The notes under the pieces were generated by a model. The model was not told the origin of the DNA. It ran no database searches and saw nothing but the letters and a program-made list of their open reading frames with translations. From Symsagittifera roscoffensis (Eukaryota; Xenacoelomorpha; Acoela; Convolutidae), in contig NC_087068.1 in assembly GCF_963678635.1 (NCBI RefSeq), positions 34,111,436 through 34,175,435 on the forward strand: a stretch of 64,000 nucleotides of DNA, read 5' to 3'. Position 1 is the stretch's first letter, and each line of letters opens with the position of its first letter. Positions 23,126 through 36,167 of the stretch are shown here, in pieces. The translations under genes and the position numbers were made by a program.

Positions 23126-25316
23126 GTTCAAATAGTTATTTGAACCAAATCGTGCAACAAGACAAAATTAGGTACATTTTTTAGTCTTCCTAGACAAATT
23201 AGGTAAATATCAGTTTTGTCCTTACAGAATTCAGTTCAGATGTTTTAAAAAAATAATCGACGGGGATGGGATTCGGACCCACGCACGCACAACATATTGA
23301 ATATCACTTCAACCCCTTAACCCCTCGGGCAACCTGAAACACCAGAAATCAATTTTTGGTAAAATTAATCGAACCAATAAAAAATTAAAGCATAGTTGCT
23401 TCGCTTCAAAAGAATAGTTTTTTTTCGCTCAAAACAAAAAACTTATCAAATCAAGCCATTGTTCGATCAAAAATAGACTTTATGTCTGTGTATAGAAAGA
23501 ATAACAACGAAATAAGCACTCTAGTCTTAGAACAGGACTAGGGCAAATCTTCTTAAAGACCAAATCATTTCGGTAATTTTTGAAGGTTTTTAAGCAACCT
23601 GTTAGAACTTTAAAACTATCGAACGAAGCGAAACAAAAAATTGAGAAAAACCTAATTTTTATTGCTTCCGTTGAAAAACTCGGCCAAAAAAGTAACCTGA
23701 ATTTTTTCAAAATCCATGCCTTAAATTTTTGTCAATAGAAAAACGTATAACCTTGGCCATCGGATTTTCTTCATGAACAAACTTAAAAATTGTCTACGTT
23801 TGGTTGCTTGACTAGTCTGCTTAGATAAACTTCAGAGATTTTCGAGCCGATCCTCTTCCAAACTTTCGTGATCTGACAAATTTTTTGGTGAGTTATTAAC
23901 AAAATTAGGAAAATATCAGTTTTTGTGCTTACCGAATTCATTTCTTAGTGTTTTTAAAAACTAATCGACAAGGATGGGCTTCGGAACCACGCACGCGGAA
24001 CATTTTGAATAGCATTTTGACCAGAAGTCATTTTTTGGTAAAATAATTTGAAATAATGAAAATTAAGCAAATTTGCTTCGCTTCAAATTGAACAATTTTT
24101 TTGCTCAAATTAGAAAAAACTTATCAAATCAAGCCATTGTTCGATCGAAAATAAACTTGAAGTCTGTGTATAGAAGATATGATGACGAAATAAGCACTCT
24201 AGACTTAGAACAGGTTTAGTATAAATCTTTTTATAGATCAAATCGTTTCGCTTAAATTTCAAGTTTTTCTGAGCAACCTGTTAGAGCTTTGAAACTATCA
24301 AACGAAGCAAAACAAAAAATTAGGGGAAACCTGATTTTGAATTGCATCCAAAAAAAAACGATAGTTTTTTGTGGAAAAACGGCCAAAAAGTATCCTGAAG
24401 TTTTTCAAAACTCCATCCCTGGAATGGTTTCAATAGAAAAACGTATAACATTGGTCATCCGATTTTCTTCATGAACAATCTTAAAAATTTTCAACGTTTT
24501 TTTAATTGACTAGTCTGCTTAGACGAACTTCAAGGGTTTGCGAGCCAATTCTTACTTCAAAATTTTGTCATCTGACAAATTTTTTGGTGAGTTTTTTAAA
24601 AAACTTGGGTGAACATCATTTTTTGTGTCTACCGAATTCAGTTCATGTGCTTTTAAAAAATTACTGGACAGGAATGGGTTTCGAAACCACACACGCAGAA
24701 CATATTGGAAAGCACTTCAACCCCTTAACCCCTCGGCCAACTTGAAAGACCAGAAGTCAATTTTCGATAAAATGAATCGAACCAATAAAAAAAGAAAGCA
24801 AAGCTGCTTCGCTTCAAATAGAATAGTTTTTTTTTGCTCAAAACAAAAAAACGTATCAAATCAAGCCTGTGTTCGATGAAATGTAGACTTGACGTCTGTG
24901 TGTAGAAAATAAAATGACGAAATAAGCACTCTTGTCTTAGAACATGACTAGTGCAATTCTTCTTATAGACGAAACTGTTTCGCTAAAATTTCAAGTTTTT
25001 CTAAGCACCCTGTTAGAGCTTTGAAACTATCAAACGTAGCAAAACAAAAATTAAAGAAAATCTAATTTTTTTGCTTCCTTTGAAAAACGTTAGTTGTTTG
25101 TGGAAAAACTCGGCCAAAAAAAAAACCTGAAGCTTTTCAAAGTCCAGGCCTTGAATGGTTTCAATAGAAAAACATAGAACCTTGGCCATCCGATTTTCTT
25201 CATGAACAATCTTAAAATTTTTCAACGTTTGTTTGCTTGATTAGTCTGCTTAGACAAATTTCATGGGTTTGCGAGCCGATTCCAACTTCAAAATTTTGTG
25301 ATCTGACAAATTTTTG

Positions 25317-28300
25317 GTAAAATGAATCGAACCAATAAAAGTTAAAGCAAAGTTGCTTCGCTTCAAATAGAATAGTTTTTTTTGCTCAAAACAAAAAACT
25401 TATCAAATCAAGCCATTGTTCGATCAAAAATAAACTTTACGTCTGTGTATAGAAAAAATAACGACGAAATAAGCACTCTTCTTAAAGACCAAATCATTTC
25501 GCTAATTTTTCAAGGTTTTTTAAGCAACCTGTTAGAGCTTTAAAACTATCAAACGAAGCGAAACAAAAAGTTAGGGAAAACCTAATTTTTATTGCGTCCG
25601 TTGAAAAATGATAATTTTTTGTCGAAAAACTCGGCCAAAAAAGTAACCTGAATTTTTTCAAATTTCCATGCCCTAAATGGTTTCAATAGAAAATCGTTCA
25701 ACCTTGGCCATCCGATTTTATTCATGAACAAACTTAAAAATTTTCAACGTTTGGTTGCTTGAGTAGTCCGCTTAGACGAACTTCAAAGTTTTTTGAGCCG
25801 ATCCTCTTCCAATTTTTCGTGATCTGACAAATTTTTGGGTGAATTATTAACAAAATTAGGAAATTATCAGTTTTTGTGCTTACCGAATTCATTTCAGGTG
25901 TTTTTAAAAACTAATCGACAGTGATGGGCTTCGAAACCACGCACGCAGAACATATTGAATAGGATTTCCACCCCTTAGCCTCTCGGGAAACTTGTAGGAC
26001 CAGAAGTCATTTTTTGGTAAAATGAATTGAACCAATAAAAAACTAAGCAAAGTTGCTTCGCTTCAAAATGAATAAATAATTTGCTCAAATTAGAAAAAAA
26101 ACTTATCAAATCAAGCCATTGTTCGATCGAAAATAAACTTGACGTTTGTTTATAGAAGATATAATGACGAAATAAGCACTCTAGTCTTAGAACAGGACTA
26201 GTGTAAATCTTTTTATAGACCAAATCGTTTCGCTTAAATTTCAAGTTTTTTCTGAGCAACCTGTTAGAGCTTTGAAACTATCAAACGAAGCAGAACAAAG
26301 TTTAGGGGAAACCTGATTTTGAATTGCATCCAAAACAAAACGATAGTTTTTTGTGAAAAAAAAGGCCAAAAAATTATCCTGAAGTCTTAGAACAGGACTA
26401 GTGTAAATCTTCTTAAAGACCAAATCATTTAGGTAAATTTTGAAGTTTTTAAGCAACCTGTTAGAGCTTTAAAACTATCAAACGAAGCGAAACAAAAAAT
26501 TGAGGAAAACCTAATTTTTATTGCTTCCGTTGAAAAACTCGGCCAAAAAAGTAACCTGAATTTTTTCAAAATCCATACCTTAAATTTTTTCAATAGAAAA
26601 ACGTATAACATTGGCCATCCGATTTTCTTCATGAACAATCTTTAAAGTTTTCAACGCTTGTTTGATTGACTAGTCTGCTTAGACGAACTTCAAGGGTTTG
26701 CGAGCCGATTCTTACTTCAAAAGTTTGTGATCTGACAAAATTTTTGGTGAATTTTTTTTACAAATTTAGGTGAACATCATTTTTTGTGCCTACAGAATTC
26801 AGTTCAGGTGTTTTTAAAAAATTACTGGACAGGAATGGGTTTCGAAACCACGCACGCAGAACATATTGGAAAGCACTTCAACCCCTTAACCCCTCGGGCA
26901 AAGTGGAAGACCAGAAGTCAATTTCCGATAAAATGAATCGAACCAATAAAAAAAGAAAGCAAAAGTGCTTCGCTTCAAATAGAATAGTTTTTTTTGCTCA
27001 AAAAACAAAAAAACGTATCAAATCAAGCCTTTGAAAAAAAGACTTGAAGTCTGTGTGTAGAAAATATAATGACGAAATAAGCACTCTTGTATTAGAACAT
27101 GACTAGTGCAAATCTTCTTATAGACCAAACCGTTTCGCTAAAGTTTCAAGTTTTTCTAAGCACCCTGTTAGAGCTTTGAAACTATCAAACGTAGCGAAAC
27201 AAAAATTAAGGAAAACCTATTTTTTTTTGCTTCCGTTGAAAAATGTTAGTTGTTTGTGGAAAAACTCGGCCAAAAAAGTAACCTGAAGCTTTTCAAAGTC
27301 CATGCCTTGAATGGTTTCAATAGAAAAACGTATAACCTTGGCCATACGATTTTCTTCATGAACAAACTTTTAAGTTTCCAACGTTTGGTTGCTTGACTTG
27401 TCTGCTTAGACGAACTTCAGTGGTTTGCGAGCCAATTTTTTATTCAACTATTTGTGATCTGACAAATTTTTGGGTGAGTTATTAACAAAATTAGGTAAAT
27501 ATCAGTTTTTGTGCTCACCGAATTCAATTCAAGTGTTTTTAAAACTAATCGACAGGAACGGGATTCGGACCCACGCACGCAATACGTATTGATTAGCACT
27601 TCAATCCCTAAATCTCTCGGGAAACCTATAAGACCAGAAGTAGTTTTTTGGCAAAATGAATTGAACCAAAAAAAATAAAAGAAAATTGCTTCGCTTCAAA
27701 TTGAATATTTTTTTTTGCTCAAAACAAAAAAACTTATCAAATCAAGCCATTGTTCGATCGGAAATAAACTTGACGTCTGTGTATAGAAAATATAACGACG
27801 AAATAAGCACTCTAGTCTTAGAACAGGACTAGTGCAAATCTCTTTATAGACCAAGTCGTTTCGCTAAAATTTCAAGTTTTTCTGAGCAACCTGTTAGAGC
27901 TTTGAAACTATCAAACAAAGCAGAACAAAAAAATAAGGGAAACGTGATTTTGAATTGCTTCCAATGAAAAACGATAGTATTTTATGGAAAAACGGTCAAG
28001 AAAGTAACCTGAAGTTTTTCAAATTTCCATGCCTTGAATGGTTTCAATAGAAAAACGTATAACATTGGCCATCCAATTTTCTTTATGAAAAAACTGAAAT
28101 TTTTCAACGTTTACTTGCTTGAATAATCTGCTTAGATGAATTCCAATAGTTTGCGAGCTAATTTTTTTACCAATTTTTTGTGATCTGACAAATTTTTGGT
28201 GAGTTATTAAGAAAATTAGGTAAAAATCAGTTTTTGTGCTTACCGAACAGTGTTCAGTGTTTTAAAAAACTAATCGACAGGGATGAATTTTGAACCCACG

Positions 28301-31300
28301 CACGCAGAACATATTGATTAACACTTCACCGCATTCACCTCGCGGCCAGCCTGTACGACCAGAGTGCAATCATTGGGAAATTGAATCGAACCAATAAAAA
28401 ATTTAAGCAAATCAAGCCATTGCTCGATCAAAAACGGACTGGATGTCTGTATATATAAAGTGTAATGACAAAGTTAGCACACTAGTCTTAGAACAGGACT
28501 GGTGCAAATTTTTTTTATAGACCAAATCAATTCGCTAAAAATTCCAGTTTTTCTAAGCAACCTGTTAGAGCTTTGAAACTATCAAACGATGCGAAAAATA
28601 AAAATATGGAAAACCTAATTTTAAATTGCTTCCGTTGAGAAACGATAGTTATAGGTGAAAAAACTCGGCCGAAAAAGTAACCTCAAGTTTTTCAAAAATC
28701 CATGCCTAGAATGGTTTCAATAGGAAAACGTATAACATTGGCCATCCGATTTTCTTCATGAACAAACTTAAAGTTTTTCAACGTTTGGTTGCTTGACTAG
28801 TCTGCTTAGACAAACTTCAAATGTTTGCAAGCCGATTCTTTCACCAAATTTTTGTGATCTGACAATTTTTTTGGTAAGTTTTTATGAAAATTAGGTAACT
28901 AATTTTTTTGTGCTTACCGAACGCAGTTCAGCTGTTTTTAAAAACTAACCGACAGGGATGAATTTCAAACCCATGCACGCAGAACAAATTGATTAACAAT
29001 TCACCGCCTTCACCTCGCTGCCAGCCAAAAGATCAGAGGTCAATCATTAGTAAATTGAATCGAACCAATAAAAAATTAAAGCAATTCAAGCCATTGATTG
29101 ATCAAAATCGGACTTGATGTCTGTGTATATAAAATGTAATGACGATGTTAGTACACTAGTCTTAGAACAGGACTGGTGGAAATCTTTTTATAGACCAAAT
29201 CGTTTTGCTAAAATATCCAATTTTTCTAAGCAACCTGTTAGAGCTTTGAAACTATCAACCGATGCGAAACAAAAAATTAAGGAAAACCTAACTTTATATT
29301 GCTTCCGTTTTGAAACGATTGTTGTATGTGGAAAAACTCGGGCAAAAAAGTAACCTCAAGTTTTTCAAAAAATCCTTGTCTTGGATGGTTTGAATAGCAA
29401 AACGTTTTATATTTGCCATCCAATTTTTTTCAGGAACAAACTTGAAATTTTTCAACGCTTGGTTGCTTGACTATTCTGCTTAGACGAACTTCAATGTTTT
29501 GCGTGCTGATTCTTTCTCCTATTTTTTGTGACCTCACAAGTTTTTTGGTGAGTTATTAACAAAATTAGGTAAACATCAGTTTTTGTGTTTACCGATTTCA
29601 GTTCAGGTATTTGTAAAAAATTACTCGTCAGGGCTGAGTTTCGAACCCAAGCACGCAGAACATATTGATTATCATTTCACCGCCTTCACCTCGCTGCCAG
29701 CCTGTAAGACCAGAGGTCAATCATTGGTAAATTGAATCGAACCAATAAAAATTTAAAGCAATTCAAGCCATTGCTCGATCAAAAATGGACATGATGTCTG
29801 TATATATAAGATGTAATGACGAAGTTGGCACACTAGTCTTAGAATAGGACTGGTGGAAATTTTTTTTAGACCGAATCGTTTTGCTAACACTTCCAATTTT
29901 TCTAAGCAACCTGTTAGAGCTTTGAAACTATCAACCGATGCGAAACAAAAAATTAAGGAAAACCTAACTTTATATCGCTTCCATTGTGAAACGATAGTTG
30001 TTCGTGGAAAAACTGGCCAAAAAAGTAATCTCAAGTTTTTCAAAAATCCGTGCCTCGAATGGTTTTAATAGCAAAACGTATTACATTGGCCATCCAATTT
30101 TTTTCATGAACAAACTTGAAATTTTTCAACGTTTGGTTGCTGACTATTCAGCTTAGACGAACTTCAATATTTTGCGTGCCGATTCGTGACCTTTGTGACC
30201 TGACAAGTTTTTTGGTGAGTTACTAACAAAATTAGGTAAACATCAGTTTTTGTGCCTACCGAACTCAGTTCAGGTGTTCATAAAAAAAGTACTCGTCATG
30301 GATGAGCTTCGAACTCACGCACGCAGAGCATATTGATTAACCGTTCACCGCCTTCACCTCGCGGCCAGCCTGTATGATCAGAGGTCAATCATTGGTAAAT
30401 TGAAGCGAACCAATAAAAAATTAAAGCAATTCAAGCCATTGCTCGATCAAAAACGAACTTGATGTCTGTGTATATAAAAGTAATGACGAAGTAAGCACAC
30501 TAGTCTTAGAAAGGACTGGTGGAAATATTTTTATAGACCGAATCGTTTTGCTAAAATTTCCAATTTTTCTAAGCAACCTGTTAGAGTTTTGAAACTATCA
30601 ACCGATGCGAAACAAAAAATTAAGGAAAAACTAACTTTATATTGCTTCCTTTGTGAAACGATAGTTGTATGAGGAAAAACTAGGCCAAAAAAGTAACCTC
30701 AAGTTTTTCAAAAGTTCGTGCCTTGAATGGTTTTATTGGCAAATGTATTACATTGGCCATTCAATTTTTTTCATGAACAAACTTGAAATTTTTCTATGTT
30801 TGGTTGCTTGACTATTCTGCTTAGACGAACTTCAATGTTTTGCGTGCCGATTCTTTGTCCAATTTTTTGTGACCTGACAAGTTTTTTGGTGAGTTATTAA
30901 CAAAATTAGATAAACATCAGTTTTTGTGCCTACCGAATTCAGTTCAGGTGTTTGTAAAAAATTACCGGACAGGGATGGGTCACAAACGCACGCACGCAGA
31001 ACAAAATGAATAGAACTTCAAAGCCTTCACCTCGCGGCCAGCTTGTAAGACCAGAGAGCAATCATAAGTATCGAATAAATGTTTAGCTTAAAACAAAAAA
31101 TGTATCAAAACAAGATATTGTTCGATCAAAAATAGACTTGAAGTCTGTGTATATTATATGTAATGACAAAATAAGCTCTCTGGTCTTACTACAGGACTAG
31201 TGCAGATATTTTTATAGACCAAATCGTTTCGCTAACATTTTCAGTTTTTCTAAGCAACCTGTTAGAGCTTTGAAACTATCAAACGATGCGAAGCGAAAAA

Positions 31301-34300
31301 TTGAGGAAAACCATATTTTTCATTGCTTCCGTTGAGAAATGATTGTTGTTTGTGGAAAAGCTCAGCCAAAAGCATAACCTCGATTTTTTCAAAAATCCAA
31401 GCCTTGAATGATTTCAATAGAAAAATGTATACCATTGGTCATCTGAGTTTCTTAATGAACAAACTTGAAAACTTTCAACGTTTGGTTGCTTGACTAGTCT
31501 GCTTAGACGAACTTCAATGTTTTGCGTGCCGATTGTTTCTCCATTTTTTTGTGACCTGAAAAGTTTTTTGGTGAGTTATTAACAAAATTAGATAAACATC
31601 AGTTTTTGTGCCTACCGAACTCAGTTCAGGTGTTTGTAAAAAATTACCGGACAGGGATGGGTTACAAACCCACGCACGCAGAACGAAATGAATAGCACTT
31701 CAAAGCCTTCACCTCGCGGCCAGCTTGTAAGACCAGAGAGCAATCATAAGTATCGAATAAATGTTTAGCTTAAAACAAAAAATGTATCAAAACAAGATAT
31801 TGTTCGATCAAAAATAGACTTGAATCTGTGTATATAATATGTAATGACAAAATAAGCTCTCTGGTCTTAGTACAGGACTAGTGCAGATGTTTTTATAGAC
31901 CAAATCGTTTCGCTAACATTTTCAGTTTTTCTAAGCAACCTGTTAGAGCTTTGAAATTATCAAACGATGCGAAGCGAAAAATTTAGGAAAACCATATTTT
32001 TCATTGCTTCCGTTGAGAAATGATTGTTGTTTGTGGAAAGGCTCAGCCAAAAGCATAACCTCGATTTTTTCAAAAATCCAAGCCTTGAATGTCTTCAATA
32101 GAAAAACGTATAACATTGGCCATCCGAGTCCTTAATGAACAAACTTGAAATTTTTCAACGTTTGTTTGCTTGACTAGTCTGCTTAGAATAACTTCAATGT
32201 TTTGCGTGCCGATTCTTTCTCCAATTTTTTGTGACCTGACGAGTTTTTTGGTGACGTTTTATCAAAATAGGTAAACATCAGTTTTTGTGCCTACCAAATT
32301 CCGTTCGGGTGTTGTAAGAAATTACTCGACAGGGATGAGTTTCGAACCCACGCACGAAGAACAAATTGAATAACCCTTCACCGACTTCACTTCGCGGCCA
32401 GCCTGAAATACCAGAAATCAATCATTGGTAAATTGAATCGAACCAATAAAAAAATAAAGAAATCAAGCCATTGCTCGATCAAAAACGGACTTCATGTCTA
32501 TGTATATAAAATGTAATGACGAAGTTAGCACACTAGACTTAGAATAGGACTGGTGCAAATCTTTTTATAGACCAAATCGTTTCGCTAAAATTTCAAGTTC
32601 TCCAAGCAATCTGTTACAGCTTTCAAATTATCAAACGAAGCGGAACAAAAAAAAGAGGAAACTTAAAATTGAATTGCTTCCGTTGGAAAACGATTGTTTT
32701 TTTTTGGAAAGCCATAGCCCAAAAAGTAACCTGAATTTTTTCAAAAATCCATGCCTTGAAGGGTTTCAATAGAAAAACGTATAAAATTGGCCATCCGATT
32801 TTCTTCATGAACACATTTAAAGTTTTTCAACGTTTGGTTGCTTGATTAGTTTGCTTAAACGAACTTCAATGGTTTGCGAGCCGATTCTTTCTCCCAACTT
32901 TTGTGAAATGACGAACTTTTTGTTGATTTATTTATCAGTTTTTGTGCCTACCGAATTCAGTTCGGGTGTTTTTACAAAATTACTGGACAGGGATGGGTTT
33001 CCAACCCACGCACGCAGAACATATTGAATAGCACTTCAATGCCTTAAACTCTCGGGCAGCTAGTAAGATCAGAGGTCAATCAATGATAAAATGAATCGAA
33101 CCAATAAAAATTAAAGCAAAGTTGCTTCGCTTCAAATAGAATAGTTCTTTTCAAAACATTAATACAAAAAAAACGTATCAAATCAAGCCAATGATCGAGC
33201 AAAAATAGACTTGACGTCTGGGTATACAAAATATAACGACAAAATAGGCACTCTAGCCGTAGAACAGGACTAGTGCAAATCTTTTTATAGAGCAAATCGT
33301 TCCGCTAAATTATCGCTGTTAGAGCTTTGAAACTATCAAACAAATCAAAACAAAAAAGGGAAACCTATTTTTCATTTGCTTCCAATGCACGCACGCAGAA
33401 CATATTGATTAACAATTCACCGCCTTCACCTCGCTGCCAGCCTCTAAGACCAGAGGTCAATCATTGGTAAATTGAATCGAACCAATAAAAAATTTAAAGC
33501 AATTCAAGCCATTGCTCGATCAAAATCGGACTTGATGTCTGTGTATATAAAATTTAATGACAATGTTAGTACACTAGTCTTAGAACAGGACTGGTGGAAA
33601 TCTTTTTATAGACCGAATCGTTTTGCTAAAATTTCCAATTTTTCTAAGCAACCTGTTAGAATTTTGAAACTATCAAACGGTGCAAAAAAAAAATTAATGA
33701 AAACCTAAATTTATAATGGTTCCGCTGAAAAAAGATAGTTGTTTGTGGAAAAACTGGCCCAAAAAAGTAACCTGAAGTTTTTCAAAACTCCATGCTTTGA
33801 ATGGTTTTAATAGAAAAACGTAAAAAATTGGCCATCCGATTTTCTTCATGAACAAACTCCAACTTATTTCAACGTTTGTTTGCTTGACTAGTCATCTTAG
33901 ACGAGCTCCAATGGTTTGCGAGCTAATTTTTTGTCCGAATTTTTGTATTCTGACAATTTTTTTGGTGAATTATTAATAAAATTAGGTAAACATCACTTTT
34001 GTGCCTACCAAATTCAGTTCAGGTGTGTATAAGAAATTAATGGACAGGGATGGGTTTCCAACCCATGCACGGAGAAATATTGAATATCACTTCAACTCCT
34101 TCACTTCTCGGGCAACCTGTATGACCAGAAGTCAATTTTTTGTAAAATGAATCAAACCAATAAAAAATTAAAGCAAATTTGCTTCGCTTCAAATAGAATA
34201 GTTTTTTTTCTCAAATTAAAAAAACGTATGAAATCAAGCCATTGATCGATCAAAAAAGTTTTGACGTCTGTGTATAGAAAACATAATGACGAAATAAGCA

Positions 34301-34588
34301 CTCTAGTTGTAGAAAAGGACAGTTGCAAATCTTTTTAAGAGCAAATCGTTTCGCTAACATTTCAAGTTTTTCTAAGCAACCTGTCAGAGCTTTGAAACTA
34401 TCAAACAAATCAAAACAAAAAATCAGAGAAACCTATTTTGAATTGCTTCCAATAAAAATCGATAGTTATTTGTGGAAAAACGCGGCCAAAAAACTAACCT
34501 GATTTTTTTTCAAAACTCCATGCCTTGAATGGTTTCAAAAGAAAAACGTATAACATTTGCCATCCAATTTTCTTCATGAACAAACTTA
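25317..34588 (-). repeat. tRNA-Ser-like macrosatellite, - strand block beside the Polinton
   Basis: About 675-bp units continue on the - strand with a different subfamily, whose cassettes often end CTGGC-GCGAGGTGAAGGCGGTGAA. Cassettes are at 25917-25996, 26828-26907, 27551-27629, 28276-28355, 28951-29029, 29627-29706, 30295-30374, 30968-31047, 31650-31729, 32328-32407, 32986-33065, 33386-33446 (3' part missing) and 34043-34121. Units near 31.0 and 31.7 kb are near-identical and share a changed upstream region. Broken units occur near 26385 and 33385. No gene is seen. Confidence 0.85.
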
Positions 34589-34628
34589 GTAGTAGAAGAG
34601 TGAGGGAGAATGGGGGGTGGTTGCTGAA

Positions 34629-34790
34629 CCCCATGTATTAACATAGGCTAAAGAGTATCCGGTCAGCAACCTATGTATTAAGATAGGGAATAGAGTTCCC
34701 TATGTATTAAGATAGGGAATAGGTTTCCCAATGTATTAAGATAGCAGGTTTCAGATGGTAAAGTTTCAGATGGTACGATGGTAAGTTTCA
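34629..34790. repeat. Short hairpin repeats inside the Polinton left end
   Basis: Four copies of a roughly 20-bp motif built on ATGTATTAAGATAGG lie at about 34629, 34669, 34698 and 34727. The third has inverted arms CCCTAT/ATAGGG. A second small repeat, GATGGTAAGTTTCA with variants, follows to 34790. Tandem subrepeats of this kind are plausible within a terminal repeat. The stretch 34790-35040 holds nothing else recognisable. Confidence 0.65.
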
Positions 34791-35040
34791 GAAAAAATTT
34801 TGGCGCCCGAATTTTTTGAATTCGGTTTTGCCGATACTTGCGTTTCTTAGCTAGCTTCTACAGTTTAGATGTTTTGATTTTGTTTTACAGGTTTGATTCA
34901 ACGAGAAAACTATCTAAAACTATACTGAAACCTAACGAAACTTCGAGTAAAAAATAACATGTTTGGGGAATAAAGTTAAACTCAAAACATGAATTATATT
35001 AATCACTGCTTCGTATAATCAAATTACCACAAGTTTACAG

Positions 35041-35304
35041 TTAGTTAATCAATACTGAATTGAATGCTATTTCACTATCAGTTATATACAAGTTCAAAGG
35101 TTTTGTGTAAACTCCGTCGTCCTGAACTTGTCTTTTAGGGTAAAAGTAGCTCAATCCCTTCTTTGTTTGCTCGTATGTAGCAACCATATGATTAATGGTT
35201 CTAAACCCTCTGTTTGTTGAATTCAAGTTGATTGCTTCATCGAGTAATTTTCTGTAATTTTCCATAGGATCATCAACGGATTCCTCTAGATTTCTTTTAT
35301 TCAA
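35041..35304 (-). pseudogene. Polinton DNA polymerase B, C-terminal fragment
   Basis: An 87-codon open frame on the - strand contains TNRGFRTINH, YEQTKKGLSYFYPKR and DDGVYTKPL, which I recognise as the C-terminal tail of Polinton PolB. It lies downstream of the polymerase palm fragments in the order expected. The ATG at its start is internal to the ancestral gene, so this is a fragment and not a separate gene. The 35305-35510 gap continues the gene with broken frames. Confidence 0.65.
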
Positions 35305-35510
35305 TCTTTACTGCTAATTTTTATCTTGTCTGATTTGTTGTCATAGCAACAACAAGTCTTGCTGCATGAACATAGCATCTCCGTACACCTAAATTCTTCT
35401 TTGAACAGACCAGGCTCTCGTTTATCATGCTTCTTGTGAACGCTACAACATGTTCGTGGAAAAATTCAATTTTGAATCTGCTCTAAATTAATCTCTGCAA
35501 ATTTTTTCTC

Positions 35511-35846
35511 TCAGTTTTTCTCAGTCACCTTCTTTCTCCGGACGCGTACAAACATACAAATTTTCTTCAGCAAATCTGGGTCCAATTTTAATTCCTCAAA
35601 CTTATTTACATCACAAAACTTGCCGAAAAAATTGTAGTAAAGCTCAAGCATTCTCAGCTTTGCATACTGCAGAATGAAAAATCCGACTATTATGGGTTCT
35701 GTGTGCTCAATTGTTGACTTTAGTAACTCAATCTCGTACAAGTCTTTCTGAATAGTGTTCAACCGTTTGAAAAAGTGTTCATTAATTGCTTTGTGTGTTT
35801 TCTCATCATTCAAATACTTTGTGATCGTATGTCTCGATCTGTCCAT
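35511..35846 (-). pseudogene. Polinton PolB palm fragment with degenerate motif C
   Basis: A 111-codon open frame contains EPIIVGFFILQYAKLRMLELYY and then EELKLDPDLLKK. In family B polymerases this is the place of motif C (DTDS), which carries catalytic metal-binding aspartates. Here, at 35574-35582, it reads D-P-D-L. The fragment directly follows the motif B fragment at 35859-36140. It belongs to the downstream PolB copy. Confidence 0.7.
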
Positions 35847-35858
35847 TATCTGGTTACC

Positions 35859-36140
35859 TTAGGATGAATTACCTAAAAGCTTCATAGTCTCTGCAACAGC
35901 ACCGGATAAAGGGTTCTCATCTCCTTTCCTTCTAGCACCAACAACTGATTGAACAAAATTGTTGAAGGATTTTTGACGAAGATACTGTACAAAATGATAA
36001 ATTTTTGTACACTGTAAGCCAAGCTCCATATGAAAAATGAAAAGAAGGGTAAGGATGGAACCATTTTCTAGTTTGAAACTAGATATTAGCATTCGCTGGG
36101 GATGCTTAAGAAGATCATTTTCAATGGCATAATTTTGCAT
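35859..36140 (-). pseudogene. Polinton PolB motif B fragment, downstream copy
   Basis: A 93-codon frame includes HPQRMLISSFKLENG, FNNFVQSVVGARRKGDENP and VAETMKLLGNSS. The last is family B motif B (KxxxNSxYG), which binds the incoming nucleotide; the frame stops at the serine where the tyrosine-glycine should follow. The homologous segment of the upstream copy is 38295-38582. Confidence 0.75.
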
Positions 36141-36167
36141 AGATTCTCCAACGTAATTTCTTCCAAC

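Larger units (their letters stand above)
3985..25316. repeat. Giant imperfect palindrome (inverted arms)
   Basis: Cassettes left of about 16480 pair in reverse order and opposite strand with those right of about 17555: 16388 with 17559, 15972 with 17976, 15245 with 18701, 14503 with 19430, 13783 with 20146, 13050 with 20884, 10887 with 21566, 10254 with 22135, 9534 with 22856, 8047 with 23259 and 4569 with 24667. Each pair shares private mutations. The left arm is about 12.5 kb and the right about 7.8 kb, because the 1.37-kb and 1.45-kb higher-order repeats have more copies on the left. The strand switch is at about 16665-16690. One right-arm unit (16690-17540) has no left partner. Confidence 0.85.
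16667..25316 (-). repeat. tRNA-Ser-like macrosatellite, right palindrome arm
   Basis: Units run on the - strand. Cassettes are at 16944-17024, 17559-17637, 17976-18056, 18701-18785, 19430-19511, 20146-20230, 20884-20966, 21566-21646, 22135-22215, 22856-22936, 23259-23338, 23967-24020 (truncated) and 24667-24746. Near 25300 a unit jumps from the TTTTTGGT of its spacer into the region upstream of the next cassette, so it lacks a cassette. TTTTTGGT microhomology fits a deletion there. No protein gene is seen. Confidence 0.85.

Noticed and set aside
3985-34588. CRISPR-like array
   Set aside because: Units are hundreds of bases long with homologous, not unique, spacers, and the sequence is eukaryotic.
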